Below, in pieces: positions 8,481 through 18,380 of a stretch of DNA of 64,000 nt. The DNA lies in NCBI RefSeq assembly GCF_002848265.1, contig NZ_CP025422.1, positions 2,262,727-2,326,726 of the forward strand. Reading direction: 5' to 3'. Below the pieces are notes generated by a model. The model did not search any database, was not told the DNA's origin, and saw only the letters and a list, made by a program, of their open reading frames with translations. Numbering within the stretch: the first letter of the stretch is position 1; each line of letters opens with the position of its first letter. Origin of the DNA: Zhihengliuella sp. ISTPL4 (GTDB lineage Bacteria; Actinomycetota; Actinomycetes; Actinomycetales; Microbacteriaceae). The translations under genes were made by a program, and so were the position numbers.

Positions 8481-8845
8481 GGCCGCAACGGGAGCACGCC
8501 GGTGAGATCCGCCCGAGTGCCCGAGGCGTGGATGCGCCCGGCCGTCGCGGCGTCCGCCCACGCTTCGGCGCCGGTGGCGACCGCGATCCAGGTCGCGGCG
8601 TCCATCTCCACGACGTTCGGCGGCGTGCCGCGCGTGTGCCGCGGCCCCTGGATCACCTGCACGGCCCCGAACGGCGGCACCCGCACCTCGACGCTGTTGC
8701 CCGGCGCCTTCTCGTCCAGCAGCTGCAGCAGATAGCGTACGGCGGTGGCGAGCTCCGTCCTCGACGGCTTCCCACCCGCGGCCTCCGCGTCCCGCACGGC
8801 CCCGAGCGCCGCGCGTCCGTCGACGATGTCGATCTTCCTGGCCAT
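8477..8845 (-). CDS. Sterol-carrier-family (SCP-like) protein, 122 aa
   Basis: A small soluble protein matching the actinobacterial sterol carrier family often found near purine genes (motifs TAVRYLLQLLDEKAPGNSVEVRVPPFGAVQ and the C-terminal ASGTRADLTGVLPL). It may bind a hydrophobic ligand, but no function is established to my knowledge. The ATG at 8845 is six bases after TAGGGT (8857-8852) on the minus strand, so it is probably leaderless, with its promoter back to back with that of the Nudix gene. Confidence 0.8.
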   Translation of the reverse strand: MARKIDIVDGRAALGAVRDAEAAGGKPSRTELATAVRYLLQLLDEKAPGNSVEVRVPPFGAVQVIQGPRHTRGTPPNVVEMDAATWIAVATGAEAWADAATAGRIHASGTRADLTGVLPLRP

Positions 8846-8893
8846 CCCCCCACCCTAGATCCGGCGCCCCGCCCCCGTCCTAAGCTCGATGGC

Positions 8894-9568
8894 ATGAGCA
8901 TGCATCCGCAGGGCGCCCGCGCCGAGCTGCTCGCCGCGGCAGCCGACCACTCCTGGAGCGTGCCGATCCCTCCGCTCGCGGATCCGGACACCGCGCACGA
9001 CGCCTCGGTGCTCATCCTCTTCGGCGTCCTCGACCGCATCCCCGCACCGACCGTCGACGCGGCCGTCGCGCGGGACCTCGACGTCCTGCTGCAACGCCGC
9101 GCCCCGACCCTCTCCTCGCATCCGGGTCAGGTCTCCTTCCCCGGCGGTCGCACGGAGGCGGCCGATGCCGACGCGGTCGCCACCGCGCTGCGGGAGGCCG
9201 AGGAGGAGACCGGGCTCGACCCCGACGGGGTCGAGGTGCTCGCCACCCTCCCCGTGATCCCGCTCGCCGCGAGCAACCACCTCGTCACGCCCGTGCTCGC
9301 CTGGTGGCAGTCACCGTCTCGCGTCGTCGCCGTCGATCACGCGGAGACCGTCGAGGTGTTCCGCGTCCCCGTCGCCCAGCTCCTCGATCCGGCGACCCGC
9401 TTCACCTCGACCCTGTCCCGCGCCGGCCGCACCTTCCGCGGACCTGCGTTCGACGTCGACGGCACGATCGTGTGGGGCTTCACCGCCATGGTGCTCGACG
9501 CCCTGTTCGATGCCACGGGCTGGACCGTGCCGTGGGACGCCGCGGACGAGCGTCCCATCGAGCTCTGA
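8894..9568 (+). CDS. Nudix hydrolase, CoA pyrophosphatase-like
   Basis: A 224-aa Nudix protein. The Nudix box starts at FPGGRTEA (about 81) and continues to REAEEETGL (about 99-107), with the REAEEE metal-binding helix intact. Immediately upstream, LQRRAPTLSSHPGQVSFPGG is the NuCoA motif that marks coenzyme-A pyrophosphatases of the NudL type. It probably hydrolyses CoA or oxidised CoA to 3',5'-ADP and phosphopantetheine. TAAGCT ends seven bases before the ATG, so it may be leaderless. An alternative Met two codons in (MSMHP) cannot be excluded. Confidence 0.85.
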   Translation: MSMHPQGARAELLAAAADHSWSVPIPPLADPDTAHDASVLILFGVLDRIPAPTVDAAVARDLDVLLQRRAPTLSSHPGQVSFPGGRTEAADADAVATALREAEEETGLDPDGVEVLATLPVIPLAASNHLVTPVLAWWQSPSRVVAVDHAETVEVFRVPVAQLLDPATRFTSTLSRAGRTFRGPAFDVDGTIVWGFTAMVLDALFDATGWTVPWDAADERPIEL

Positions 9569-9614
9569 CCCGCACGGCCGAAACCCCGCGCACGTGCCTC
9601 GATAGGCTGGACGG

Positions 9615-10892
9615 GTGAAGATCCTCGTCCTCGGTTCCGGTGCCCGTGAGCACGCGATCATCCTGGCGCTGCGCGCCGAGTCCCCCGCGCACGAGATCCT
9701 CGTCGCGCCCGGCAACGCCGGCATCGCGCAGGACGCGACCCCCGTCGCCCTCGACCCTCTCGACGGCGCCGCGGTCACGGCCTTCGCGAACGAGCACGCG
9801 GTCGATCTCGTGGTCATCGGCCCGGAGGCTCCCCTCGTGGCGGGCGTCGCGGATGAACTCCGCGGCCGCGGCATCCCCGTCTTCGGACCGGGCAAGGCCG
9901 CCGCGCAGCTCGAGGGCTCCAAGGCCTTCGCCAAGCGGGTCATGGACGCCGCCGGTGTGCCGACGGGCCGCGCGGTCCGCGCGGCCACGGTCGCCGAGGT
10001 GGAGGCCGCATTCGACGAGCTCGGCGCCCCGCACGTCGTGAAGGCCGATGGGCTGGCCGCGGGCAAGGGCGTCGTCGTCACCTCCGACCGCGCCGAGGCC
10101 CTGGCGCACGCGGAGCAGTACCTCCCGGCCGGGCCCGTGCTCGTCGAGGAGTTCCTGTCCGGCCCCGAGGTCTCGCTGTTCTTCCTCAGCGACGGCGACA
10201 CCGTGCGCGCACTCAGCCCGGCGCAGGACTTCAAACGTGCGCTCGACGGCGACGGCGGACCCAACACCGGCGGCATGGGGGCGTACTCGCCGCTCCCCTG
10301 GCTCGCGGAGCAGTTCGGCAGCGAGCAGGCGTTCGTCGAGGAGGTCACCCGCGATGTCGCACTGCCGGTCGTCCGGCAGCTCGACGCCGAGGGGACCCCG
10401 TTCATCGGCCTCCTCTACGCCGGCCTCATCCTCACCCCGCAGGGCGTGCGTGTGATCGAGTTCAACGCACGCTTCGGCGACCCGGAGACCCAGGTCGTGC
10501 TGCCGCGGCTGGAGACCCCGCTCTCCCAGCTCCTCTTCGCCGCCGCGTCCGGCACGCTCGAGGACCAGCCGGAGCCCGCGTTCCGCGACGAGGTCGCGAT
10601 CACCGTGGTCCTGGCGAGCGAGGGGTACCCGGAGGCGCCGCAGACCGGGCGTCCCATCGAAGGTCTGGCCGATGCTGCCGCCGTCGAGGGCGTCCGCCTG
10701 GTGCACGCCGCGACCGCCAGCCCCGACGCGCCTGGCGGTTCGCTCATCGCGACGGGCGGCCGTGTGCTGAACGTCGTCGCGGTGGCCCCGGACTTCCACA
10801 CCGCCCGCGCCCGCGCCTACGACGCCCTCGGCCGCATCCGCCTCGAGGGCTCCCACCACCGCACCGACATCGCTGCCCGCGTCGCCGACTGA
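9615..10892 (+). CDS. purD: Phosphoribosylamine-glycine ligase
   Basis: A 425-aa GARS, the usual family length, for the second step of de novo purine synthesis (5-phosphoribosylamine + glycine + ATP to GAR). It opens with KILVLGSGAREHAI (nucleotide-binding N domain). The ATP-grasp core has GPGKAAAQLEGSKAFAKR near 96, VKADGLAAGKGVVV near 142, and NTGGMGAYSP near 216. The C-terminal part has RFGDPETQVVLPRL. The GTG start is exactly six bases after TAGGCT (9603-9608), so it is probably leaderless. Other purine genes (purC, purS, purQ, apt) are scattered in the window. Confidence 0.96.
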   Translation: MKILVLGSGAREHAIILALRAESPAHEILVAPGNAGIAQDATPVALDPLDGAAVTAFANEHAVDLVVIGPEAPLVAGVADELRGRGIPVFGPGKAAAQLEGSKAFAKRVMDAAGVPTGRAVRAATVAEVEAAFDELGAPHVVKADGLAAGKGVVVTSDRAEALAHAEQYLPAGPVLVEEFLSGPEVSLFFLSDGDTVRALSPAQDFKRALDGDGGPNTGGMGAYSPLPWLAEQFGSEQAFVEEVTRDVALPVVRQLDAEGTPFIGLLYAGLILTPQGVRVIEFNARFGDPETQVVLPRLETPLSQLLFAAASGTLEDQPEPAFRDEVAITVVLASEGYPEAPQTGRPIEGLADAAAVEGVRLVHAATASPDAPGGSLIATGGRVLNVVAVAPDFHTARARAYDALGRIRLEGSHHRTDIAARVAD

Positions 10893-10900
10893 CCCGCTGC

Positions 10901-10956
10901 GAGTCGCGCACAGGGCTGCATCCCGAGCGGGAATGCAGCCCTGTGCGCGATCCGAA
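10901..10956. repeat. Family A 56-bp palindromic element, copy 1
   Basis: A perfect 18-bp stem (TCGCGCACAGGGCTGCAT, 10904-10921, with its complement at 10933-10950) and an 11-nt loop lie between convergent purD and the ABC ATPase gene. It can terminate both. The 56-bp block is 44/56 identical, without gaps, to 56335-56390. Confidence 0.8.
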
Positions 10957-10963
10957 GCCGAGG

Positions 10964-11688
<725 letters not shown>

Positions 11689-11692
<4 letters not shown>

Positions 11693-13173
11693 GCGTTGGC
11701 CTTCCTCTCCAGGCGGTTCGCGAGCAGCGTCAGCAGCGTGATCACGACGAAGTAGATGATGGCGACGATCGTCAGCACCTGCGCCGAGAGATACGTCGAG
11801 GCGATGATCTGACGCGAGACGAATGTCAGCTCGGCGAGACCGATGACGCTGATGAGCGAGGTGTCCTTGAGCGTGATGATGCCCTGGTTCACGAACGACG
11901 GGATCATGATCCGGAACGCCTGCGGCAGCACGACCTTGCGCATCGTCTTCCAGTGGCTGAGGCCGAGCGAGCGCGAGGCCTCCGCCTGACCGGGGTCGAC
12001 GGCCTGGATGCCGCCGCGGATGATCTCCGTCATGTACGCACCGGTGTTCAGCGACAGGGTGATCGCCCCGGCGACGAACGGGTCGAACTTGAGGTCGGGG
12101 ATCAGCTGCGGGATGGCGAAGAACACGAAGAACGCCTGGATCAGGATCGGGGTCCCGCGGAAGACGTAGACGTAGGCCGTCGCGATCCAGCGGAACGGCG
12201 CGAACTTCGACAGGCGTCCGAAACCGAAGATGATCCCGAGGATGAAGGCCGCGATCACCGCGACGATCGTGGCGAGGATGGTGAGCCACAGACCCTGCAT
12301 GAGGGCCGGCCAGTACTTCACCGCGACCGAGATGATGTCGGTGGGCTGCGCCTCCTGTGCGTCGTCGCCCGATGCGAGGTAGGTGTCCACGATCTCGTCG
12401 TACTCGCCGGAGTCCTGCAGGTTGGCGAGGCCGGCGTTGAACATCTCCCGGAGCTCGGCGTTCTCGCCCTTGTTGACCGCGAAGCCGTACTCGCCGCCGA
12501 GCGCGGGCTCGCCGACCAGACGGAATCCGGACCCCTGCTGGATGCCGTAGGCGAGCACGGGGAAGTCCTCGAAGTAGCCGACGGCCTGCCCCGCCTTGAC
12601 CGCATCGACCATGTCGGTCGTGTCCTGGTAGGGCGTGATCCGGAAGCCGTACTCGTCGGCGTTCTCCTCGGCGAAGGTCTGCCCCTGCGTGCCGGTCTTG
12701 ACCGCGACGGTCTTGCCCTCGAGGTCGTCGAGGGACTCGATGTCGCTGGACTCGAGCACCCCGAGCTGCACGCCGCTGGTGAAGTACGGGTCGCTGAAGT
12801 CGAAGGTCTGCTGGCGCTCCTCGGTGATCGACATCCCGGCCATGACGGCGTCGACCTGGTTCGACTGCAGCGCCTGCACGGCGGCGTCGAAGCCGAGCTG
12901 GCGGATCTCCACGTCGAAGCCCTGGTCCTCCGCGATCGCGCGCAGGAGGTCCATGTCGATGCCGACCAGGTCGCCGGACTCGTTCGTGAACTCGAACGGC
13001 GCGAAGGTCGTGTCGGTGCCGATGACGTAGGTCTCGCCGTCGTCGGCCGCGGTGGCGGGCGCGGCTCCGGCGAGCAGTGCTCCGGCGGCGACGAACGCGG
13101 CGAGGGCGGTCGCGCCGACGGTGCGGCCGAACCGCCGTAGACGGCTCGGCGGAGAGGATGGATAGCGGCTCAC
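11689..13173 (-). CDS. Amino-acid ABC transporter, fused substrate-binding protein and permease
   Basis: A 494-aa fusion. The GTG start at 13173 has GAGGAG eight bases upstream; a frame extension of 26 codons lacks one. Signal peptide to about 42 (APATAA), then a family-3 solute-binding domain (about 48-275: [50 protein letters not shown]). A HisM/GlnP-type permease follows (about 285-494), with the EAA loop [22 protein letters not shown]. The receptor is thus tethered to the outer face of its channel, as in the GlnPQ-type systems of Gram-positives. Glutamine or glutamate is a reasonable but unproved substrate. Confidence 0.92.
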
Positions 13174-13320
13174 GTCGAGTGCTCCTCGGGGTTCGGAAGG
13201 GCGACCCGGCGGCCGCCGACCATCCACCCTAACCCTGCGGCTCCTGCGCACCGGAATCTCGGAGGGTCGCCCGACATTGCCGGAACCCGCGTGGATACCG
13301 GCGTGTCGGGGTCATCGCGG

Positions 13321-14853
13321 TCACGCCGGAGAGGTCGCGGCGACGGCCTCGTCCTTCCGATCCTGCCCGCGGAGGAACAGCGAGGCGACCAGCGCGATGA
13401 GGATCACGCCCGCGGGCAGCAGCAGCGTCTCGGACATGCCGGCCGCGAAGCCCTCCGCGACCTGCGGCGGCAGCGCACCGCCGCCCGTGCCGGCCGGAGC
13501 GTCGGCCAGACCGGGGAGATTCGCCTCCAGCCGCGACTGCATGAACGCGGCGATCGAGGCGGAGCCGATGACCGAGCCGATGGTGCGGGTGGTGTTGTAG
13601 ATGCCCGCGCCGGCACCGGCCTGCCGCGGCGGCAGCTTGCGCGTGGCCGTGGTCGCCAGCGGCCCCCACATGCCCGCGTTGCCGATGCCCATCAGCGCGG
13701 ACGGCAGCAGGAACATCAGGATCGGGGTGTCCATCGTGGTCAGGGCGGAGTACCAGACCAGGGCACCCGCGACGCAGAGCAGACCGGGGACGAGGATGAT
13801 GCGCGGGTCGACGCGGTCCAGGATCTTCCCGGCGACCGGGGCGAGCACCCCCGACAGCACGGCCATCGGGATGAGCAGCATCGCCGCCTCGGTCGGGGTG
13901 AGACCGCGCGCGGACTGCAGGAAGAACATCATCGGCAGCGACATGCTCGTGACGGTGAAGCCGACCGCGGCGATCGCCACGTTCGCGCCGGAGAAGTTGC
14001 GGTCGCGGAAGAGGGCGAGCGGGACGAGGGGTTCGCTGCGGGTGCGGGCCTGCTGCACGATGAAGAGCGCGAGCACCACGACGCCGGCGATGATGAGGCC
14101 CCAGACCGAGATCGGACCCACGATGGCCCCCCAGTCGTACTTCTCGCCCTCCTGCAGCCCGAAGACGATGAGGAACAGCGCGACCGCGCTGAGCACGACG
14201 CCGACGAGGTCGAACCGGTGCGGGTGCGTCTTCAGCTTCGGCACGAGGATCCAGGCGAGCACGAAGGCGACCACGCCGACCGGGAGGTTGACGAAGAAGA
14301 TCCACTCCCATCCGAAGCCGTCGACGAGCAGACCGCCGGCGAGCGGGCCGACGAGCGTGGCGACGCCGGCCGTGGCACCCCAGAGACCCATCGCCGCGCC
14401 GCGCCTGTTCGGCGGGAACGTGCGGGTGATGACGGCCATGGTCTGCGGCGTCATGAACGCGGCGCCGAGACCCTGGACCGCGCGGGCCGCGATCAGGCCC
14501 TCGAGCGTCGTCGACAGTCCGCACCAGAGCGAGGCGAGCGTGAAGACCGCGAGCCCGATGAGGTAGATGTTCTTCGGCCCGAAGCGGTCGCCGAGTCGTC
14601 CGGTGATGAGCAGCGGCACGGCGTAGGCGAGCAGGTAGGCGCTGGTGACCCACACCACGTTGTCGAGGTTGTTCGTGTCGGGGTCGAGGGCGGTCTTGAT
14701 CGCCGGGTTCGCGACGGAGACGATCGTGGTGTCGACGAGGATCATGAAGAACCCGATGACGAGCGCCCACAGCGCGGGCCACGGGCTCTTCGGCGCGTGA
14801 CCGGCGGCGAAGGGTCCGGTCTCGGGTCCCGAGGTCTGACGGGATTCGGTCAT
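13321..14853 (-). CDS. MFS drug-efflux transporter, DHA2 (EmrB/QacA) family
   Basis: A 510-aa polytopic protein with about 14 TM helices. It has DHA2 motifs: MILVDTTIVSVANPAI in TM1 (motif D1), VVWVTSAYLLAYAVPLLITGRLGDRFGPKNIY (motif A), and RAVQGLGAAFMTPQTM (motif B region). It is expected to export drugs or other amphipathic compounds by proton antiport. The ATG at 14853 overlaps the PadR gene by ATGA, placing the pump directly downstream of and coupled to its likely repressor. Confidence 0.9.
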   Translation of the reverse strand: MTESRQTSGPETGPFAAGHAPKSPWPALWALVIGFFMILVDTTIVSVANPAIKTALDPDTNNLDNVVWVTSAYLLAYAVPLLITGRLGDRFGPKNIYLIGLAVFTLASLWCGLSTTLEGLIAARAVQGLGAAFMTPQTMAVITRTFPPNRRGAAMGLWGATAGVATLVGPLAGGLLVDGFGWEWIFFVNLPVGVVAFVLAWILVPKLKTHPHRFDLVGVVLSAVALFLIVFGLQEGEKYDWGAIVGPISVWGLIIAGVVVLALFIVQQARTRSEPLVPLALFRDRNFSGANVAIAAVGFTVTSMSLPMMFFLQSARGLTPTEAAMLLIPMAVLSGVLAPVAGKILDRVDPRIILVPGLLCVAGALVWYSALTTMDTPILMFLLPSALMGIGNAGMWGPLATTATRKLPPRQAGAGAGIYNTTRTIGSVIGSASIAAFMQSRLEANLPGLADAPAGTGGGALPPQVAEGFAAGMSETLLLPAGVILIALVASLFLRGQDRKDEAVAATSPA

Positions 14854-15476
14854 TGCTGTGCAGCCTTTCGCTGGGCGCGGTAGCGGTCGGTGTCGTCGAA
14901 GGCGTCGGGTCCCCAGCGGAGCTCGTCGCCGCCGAGGCGGGTGAGGAGGGAGTCGAGCCAACGCAGCTCGGCGTCGAGCAGCGCCTCCTGCCGTTCGATC
15001 TCGACGAGGACCTGCGGCGGGACGCCCTTGGTGCGGGCGGCGGCGAGGCCGTCGTGGTGCAGCGCGTACGAGGCGATGAGGGCCTCCCGTCGCTCCTGCA
15101 GCAGCGCGATGGCGTCGTCGCGGTCGAGGTTGTGCGCCTCGGCGAGCGCGACGCGGGCGTCGGTCTCACGGTCGATGCGGGGAAGGGCGCGCCGCACCCA
15201 CGCGACCACCGCCTCTCGGCCGGCGTCGGTGAGGGTGTAGGTCGTGCGTTCCGGGCGGTTGCCCTCCCGATCGGTGCCGACCTCGTCGAGCAGTCCCGCC
15301 CGCTGGAGCCGGGCGACGGTGTGGTAGAGCGTGCCGTTGGTGACGGTGATGAGCCGGTCGTCGTGACGCGCGCGGAGCAGGCGCACCATCTCGTACGGGT
15401 GCATGTCGCTCTCGCGGAGCAGCGCGAGCACCATCACCCCGAGCGGCGTGAGCGCCGCCACCACGTCCTTCCCCAC
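14850..15476 (-). CDS. PadR-family transcriptional repressor
   Basis: A 208-aa protein. The PadR winged helix (about 10-85) has GVMVLALLRESDMHPYEM, TVTNGTLYHTVARLQRAGLL and the wing TTYTLTDAGREAV. A long C-terminal helical dimerisation domain follows. I place the start at GTG 15476-15474 because AGGAGG precedes it by seven bases. The frame is open to a GTG at 15512, but that codon lies inside the operator palindrome, too near the -10. PadR proteins typically repress the adjacent efflux gene and themselves until a ligand binds. Confidence 0.85.
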   Translation of the reverse strand: MGKDVVAALTPLGVMVLALLRESDMHPYEMVRLLRARHDDRLITVTNGTLYHTVARLQRAGLLDEVGTDREGNRPERTTYTLTDAGREAVVAWVRRALPRIDRETDARVALAEAHNLDRDDAIALLQERREALIASYALHHDGLAAARTKGVPPQVLVEIERQEALLDAELRWLDSLLTRLGGDELRWGPDAFDDTDRYRAQRKAAQQ

Positions 15477-15503
15477 GCGCCCGCCTCCTGCCTCGCCCTC
15501 CGA

Positions 15504-15521
15504 ATAGTCCACATGGACTAT
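15504..15521. promoter_or_regulatory. PadR operator palindrome
   Basis: ATAGTCCACATGGACTAT is a perfect 8-2-8 inverted repeat 28 bp upstream of the PadR GTG. It contains the likely minus-strand -10 TATAGT (15522-15517). Position and symmetry fit autoregulation by the PadR repressor. Confidence 0.75.
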
Positions 15522-15539
15522 ACACCCGCCCCTCCTGCG

Positions 15540-15559
15540 CCGAGACCCCGGGTTCTGGG
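15540..15559. repeat. Family B half element
   Basis: CCGAGACCCCGGGTTCTGGG repeats the left end of the 80-bp family B element (compare 33907 and 45655) but has no right arm. It abuts the stop codon of the gene at 15560. Confidence 0.55.
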
Positions 15560-15772
15560 TCAGCCGAGCGCGCGGAGGGCGGAGCCCTTGTGGGCGGCCT
15601 GATCTCCGCTCTTCTCGGATGACACGATGTACGCGGGGTCATCCTCCGACGCGGTGAAATGCTGGCCGGCGAACGTGAAGTCCTTCGTCCTCTTCTCCTC
15701 CACGGTTCCGCGCGTCCGCCCCTGCGGCGTGTTCCAGCTCACCCGGTCCCCTTTCGACAGCTCCTTCGACAT
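15560..15772 (-). CDS. DUF2945 / hypervirulence-associated TUDOR-like small protein
   Basis: A 70-aa protein opening MSKELSKGDRVSWNTPQGRTRG and continuing with VEEKRTKDFTFAGQHFTASEDDPAYIV. This is the pattern of the DUF2945 family, a small SH3/Tudor-like beta barrel widespread in bacteria and of unproved function. AAAGGAG lies five bases before the ATG at 15772. Confidence 0.85.
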   Translation of the reverse strand: MSKELSKGDRVSWNTPQGRTRGTVEEKRTKDFTFAGQHFTASEDDPAYIVSSEKSGDQAAHKGSALRALG

Positions 15773-15881
15773 CCCTGCTCCTTTCGTCCCGGCGATCCTC
15801 GTCGTCCCCGGGCTCCGCCCAGTGCCCCTTGACAGCGACGCGGGGGACGGCGTCTCGGCGCGGGACCGGGATAATGGGCGG

Positions 15882-16757
15882 GTGAGCACACCGTCCGCAG
15901 GAAACGCGCAGGCCATCCCCGGGTGGCGACACCTCTACTCCGGAAAGGTCCGCGACCTCTACGCCTCGGAGGACCCGGCCGACACCCGCATCCTCGTCGT
16001 CGCGTCCGACCGGGTCAGCGCGTTCGACGTCGTGCTCTCCCCCGGCATCACCGACAAGGGCGCCCTTCTGACGCGCCTCAGCCGCTGGTGGTTCGCCCAG
16101 CTCGACGTGCCGAACCACCTCACGGACGGCGATCTGCCGGAGGAGGTGGCCGATCGCGCCATGCTCGCCCAGTCGCTCGAGATGCTGCCGATCGAGTGCG
16201 TGGTGCGCGGGTACATCACCGGCTCCGGCTGGGCCGAGTATCAGGAGCACGGCACCGTGTGCGGCATCGCCCTGCCGGAAGGCCTGCAGAACGGCGACCG
16301 TCTGCCCGAGCCGCTGTTCACCCCCGCCTACAAGGCGCCGATGGGCGAGCACGACGAGAACATCACGTTCGACCGCGTCGTCGAGCTCGTCGGGGCGGAC
16401 CGGGCCGCCGAGCTCCGCGACGCGTCCCTCGCAATCTACCGTCGCGCCGCGGCCATCGCCGAGGAGAAGGGCCTCATCCTCGCCGACACGAAGTTCGAGT
16501 TCGGGACCGACGCCGACGGCACCCTCCGCCTCGCCGACGAGGTCCTCACGAGCGACTCCTCCCGGTACTGGGACGCCGAGGCCTGGCGCACGGGGTCGAC
16601 CCCGGCCGAGCGGATGGCGAGCTTCGACAAGCAGATCGTGCGCGACTGGCTCGCGGCGAACTGGGACAAGCAGGGCGAGCCCCCCGTGCTGCCCGAGGAG
16701 GTCGTCGCGCGGACGGCCGCCCGGTACCGCGAGCTCATCGACCGCCTCGGCGCCTGA
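15882..16757 (+). CDS. purC: SAICAR synthase
   Basis: A 291-aa phosphoribosylaminoimidazole-succinocarboxamide synthase, joining CAIR and aspartate with ATP in purine synthesis. Visible motifs are LYSGKVRDLY near 20, VVASDRVSAFDVVLSPGITDKG near 40, IECVVRGYITGSGW near 105 (substrate loop) and LADTKFEFGTDADG near 205 (metal and nucleotide binding). The GTG start is six bases after GATAAT (15870-15875), so the message is probably leaderless. The uracil permease gene follows after 100 bp. Confidence 0.95.
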   Translation: MSTPSAGNAQAIPGWRHLYSGKVRDLYASEDPADTRILVVASDRVSAFDVVLSPGITDKGALLTRLSRWWFAQLDVPNHLTDGDLPEEVADRAMLAQSLEMLPIECVVRGYITGSGWAEYQEHGTVCGIALPEGLQNGDRLPEPLFTPAYKAPMGEHDENITFDRVVELVGADRAAELRDASLAIYRRAAAIAEEKGLILADTKFEFGTDADGTLRLADEVLTSDSSRYWDAEAWRTGSTPAERMASFDKQIVRDWLAANWDKQGEPPVLPEEVVARTAARYRELIDRLGA

Positions 16758-16857
16758 GACTGGCCCCCTCGCGGCCGCCGGACGCACAGGGAAAACTCAG
16801 GAATCGGTAGTGTTGCTCCAGCACTCCGCCCCCGATCCCGAACCCTGAGGAGCCCGC

Positions 16858-18213
16858 ATGGCTTTGTGGAAGCTGCACGGAAACGGCCGCACCGTCGAGC
16901 CCGGCGCCGTCGTCACCCCCGAGGAACGTCTGTCCTGGCCCGCGACCATCGCCATCGGCGCGCAGCACGTCGTCGCGATGTTCGGCGCCACGTTCCTCGT
17001 GCCGACGCTCACCGGCTTCCCCGTGTCGACGACCCTGCTCTTCAGCGGCATCGGCACGTTGCTCTTCCTCCTCATCACGAAGAACCAGCTGCCGAGCTAC
17101 CTCGGCTCCTCGTTCGCCTTCATCGCCCCCATCACCGCGGCCGTCGCGGCGGGCGGCACCGGCTCGGCGCTCGCGGGCGTGGTCGCGGTGGGCGTGCTCC
17201 TCGCGGTCGTGGGCCTCGTCGTGCAGTTCGTCGGCCTGCGCTGGGTCGACGCCCTGATGCCCCCGGTCGTCGCCGGCGCCATCGTCGCGCTCATCGGCTT
17301 CAACCTGGCGCCGACGGCCTGGAGCAACTTCGCGCTCGACCCGGTGACCGCCACGATCACCCTCGTCGCGATCATCCTCTTCGCGGTGCTCTTCCGCGGC
17401 TTCCTCGGCCGGATCTCGATCTTCCTCGGCGTCGCCGTCGGCTTCATCTGGGCTGCGTTCAACGGCTCGTTCGAGGTGCCCAATGCGCTTCGTGGCGACA
17501 AGACCCCCGCCGAACTCATCGCGGACGCCCCCTGGATCGGCCTCCCGCACTTCCAGTTCCCCGACTTCGTCGAGCCGGGCACCTGGTCGACCATCGCGAT
17601 GTTCCTGCCCGTCGTGCTCGTGCTCATCGCGGAGAACGTCGGCCACGTGCGCGGTGTCGCGACCATGACCGAAGACCCCGCGATCAACCGCCACACCGGC
17701 CGCGCGCTCATCGCCGACGGCGTCGCCACGACCATCGCGGGTGGCTTCGGCGGCTCGGGCACCACGACCTACGGCGAGAACATCGGCGTCATGGCCGCGA
17801 CCCGCGTGTACTCCACCGCCGTGTACTGGGTGGCGGGTCTGTTCGCGATCCTCCTCGCGTTCTCGCCCAAGGTCGGCGAGGTGTTCAACTCGATCCCCGC
17901 CGGCGTGCTCGGCGGGGCGACGACGGCGCTCTACGGCCTCATCGGCATCATCGGCATCAAGATCTGGGTGGACAGCCGCGTCGACTTCTCCCGACCGGTC
18001 AACCAGTACACCGCCGCGGTCTCGCTCGTGATCGGCATCGCCGGGTTCACGATGCAGCTCGGTGACTTCGCCTTCGGCGGGATCGTGCTCGGGACGGTCG
18101 CGGCGCTGCTGATCTACCATCTGGGCAACCTCATCGCCCGGGCGCGCAAGACCGGTGCCGACGACCCGAAGCCGCTCGAGCCCGTCGGCCCCCTCGGCGG
18201 CGACCCCGCCTAA
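16858..18213 (+). CDS. uraA: Uracil permease, NCS2 family
   Basis: A 451-aa, 14-TM-type nucleobase:cation symporter. The IGAQHVVAMFGATFLVPTLTG segment and TTTYGENIGVMAATRVYST are nearly the E. coli UraA sequences, including the Glu of GEN that contacts the substrate. A second conserved Glu lies in IAENVGHVRG. It imports uracil with protons, supporting pyrimidine salvage; some members also take xanthine. TGAGGAG lies before the ATG. A strong hairpin follows the gene. Confidence 0.9.
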   Translation: MALWKLHGNGRTVEPGAVVTPEERLSWPATIAIGAQHVVAMFGATFLVPTLTGFPVSTTLLFSGIGTLLFLLITKNQLPSYLGSSFAFIAPITAAVAAGGTGSALAGVVAVGVLLAVVGLVVQFVGLRWVDALMPPVVAGAIVALIGFNLAPTAWSNFALDPVTATITLVAIILFAVLFRGFLGRISIFLGVAVGFIWAAFNGSFEVPNALRGDKTPAELIADAPWIGLPHFQFPDFVEPGTWSTIAMFLPVVLVLIAENVGHVRGVATMTEDPAINRHTGRALIADGVATTIAGGFGGSGTTTYGENIGVMAATRVYSTAVYWVAGLFAILLAFSPKVGEVFNSIPAGVLGGATTALYGLIGIIGIKIWVDSRVDFSRPVNQYTAAVSLVIGIAGFTMQLGDFAFGGIVLGTVAALLIYHLGNLIARARKTGADDPKPLEPVGPLGGDPA

Positions 18214-18313
18214 GGTCCCACCCGGATGCGTGCGGGACGGGTTTCGCCCCTCCCGCACCCCTCGAAGGCCCGTTTTCGCACTCCCACCGTTCTCCGGGTG
18301 CGAGCCCGGACGG

Positions 18314-18349
18314 AAAACGCCCCTTCCTCTCACGAGGAAGGGGCGTTTT
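18314..18349. terminator. Bidirectional terminator hairpin
   Basis: A 16-bp perfect stem (AAAACGCCCCTTCCTC, 18314-18329, with its complement at 18334-18349) has a 4-nt loop and T tracts on both strands. It lies between convergent uraA and the biotin carboxylase gene. The motif CGTTTTCGCACTC occurs twice around it (18271-18283 and 18344-18356). Confidence 0.9.
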
Positions 18350-18380
18350 CGCACTCGCCTGCCCGCGGGGGCGGGACCGG

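Noticed and set aside
13199-13272. Inverted repeat GGGCGACCC / GGGTCGCCC upstream of the amino-acid ABC operon
   Set aside because: Nine-base arms with a 56-nt gap in GC-rich DNA are weak; no second copy or conserved context was seen.
15829-15834. TTGACA before purC as its -35 box
   Set aside because: It is 35 bp from GATAAT, twice the allowed spacing; no other -10 fits it.
16758-16857. Riboswitch or PyrR-type leader before uraA
   Set aside because: Only 100 bp with a plain ribosome-binding site; I see no aptamer-like fold or terminator/antiterminator pair.
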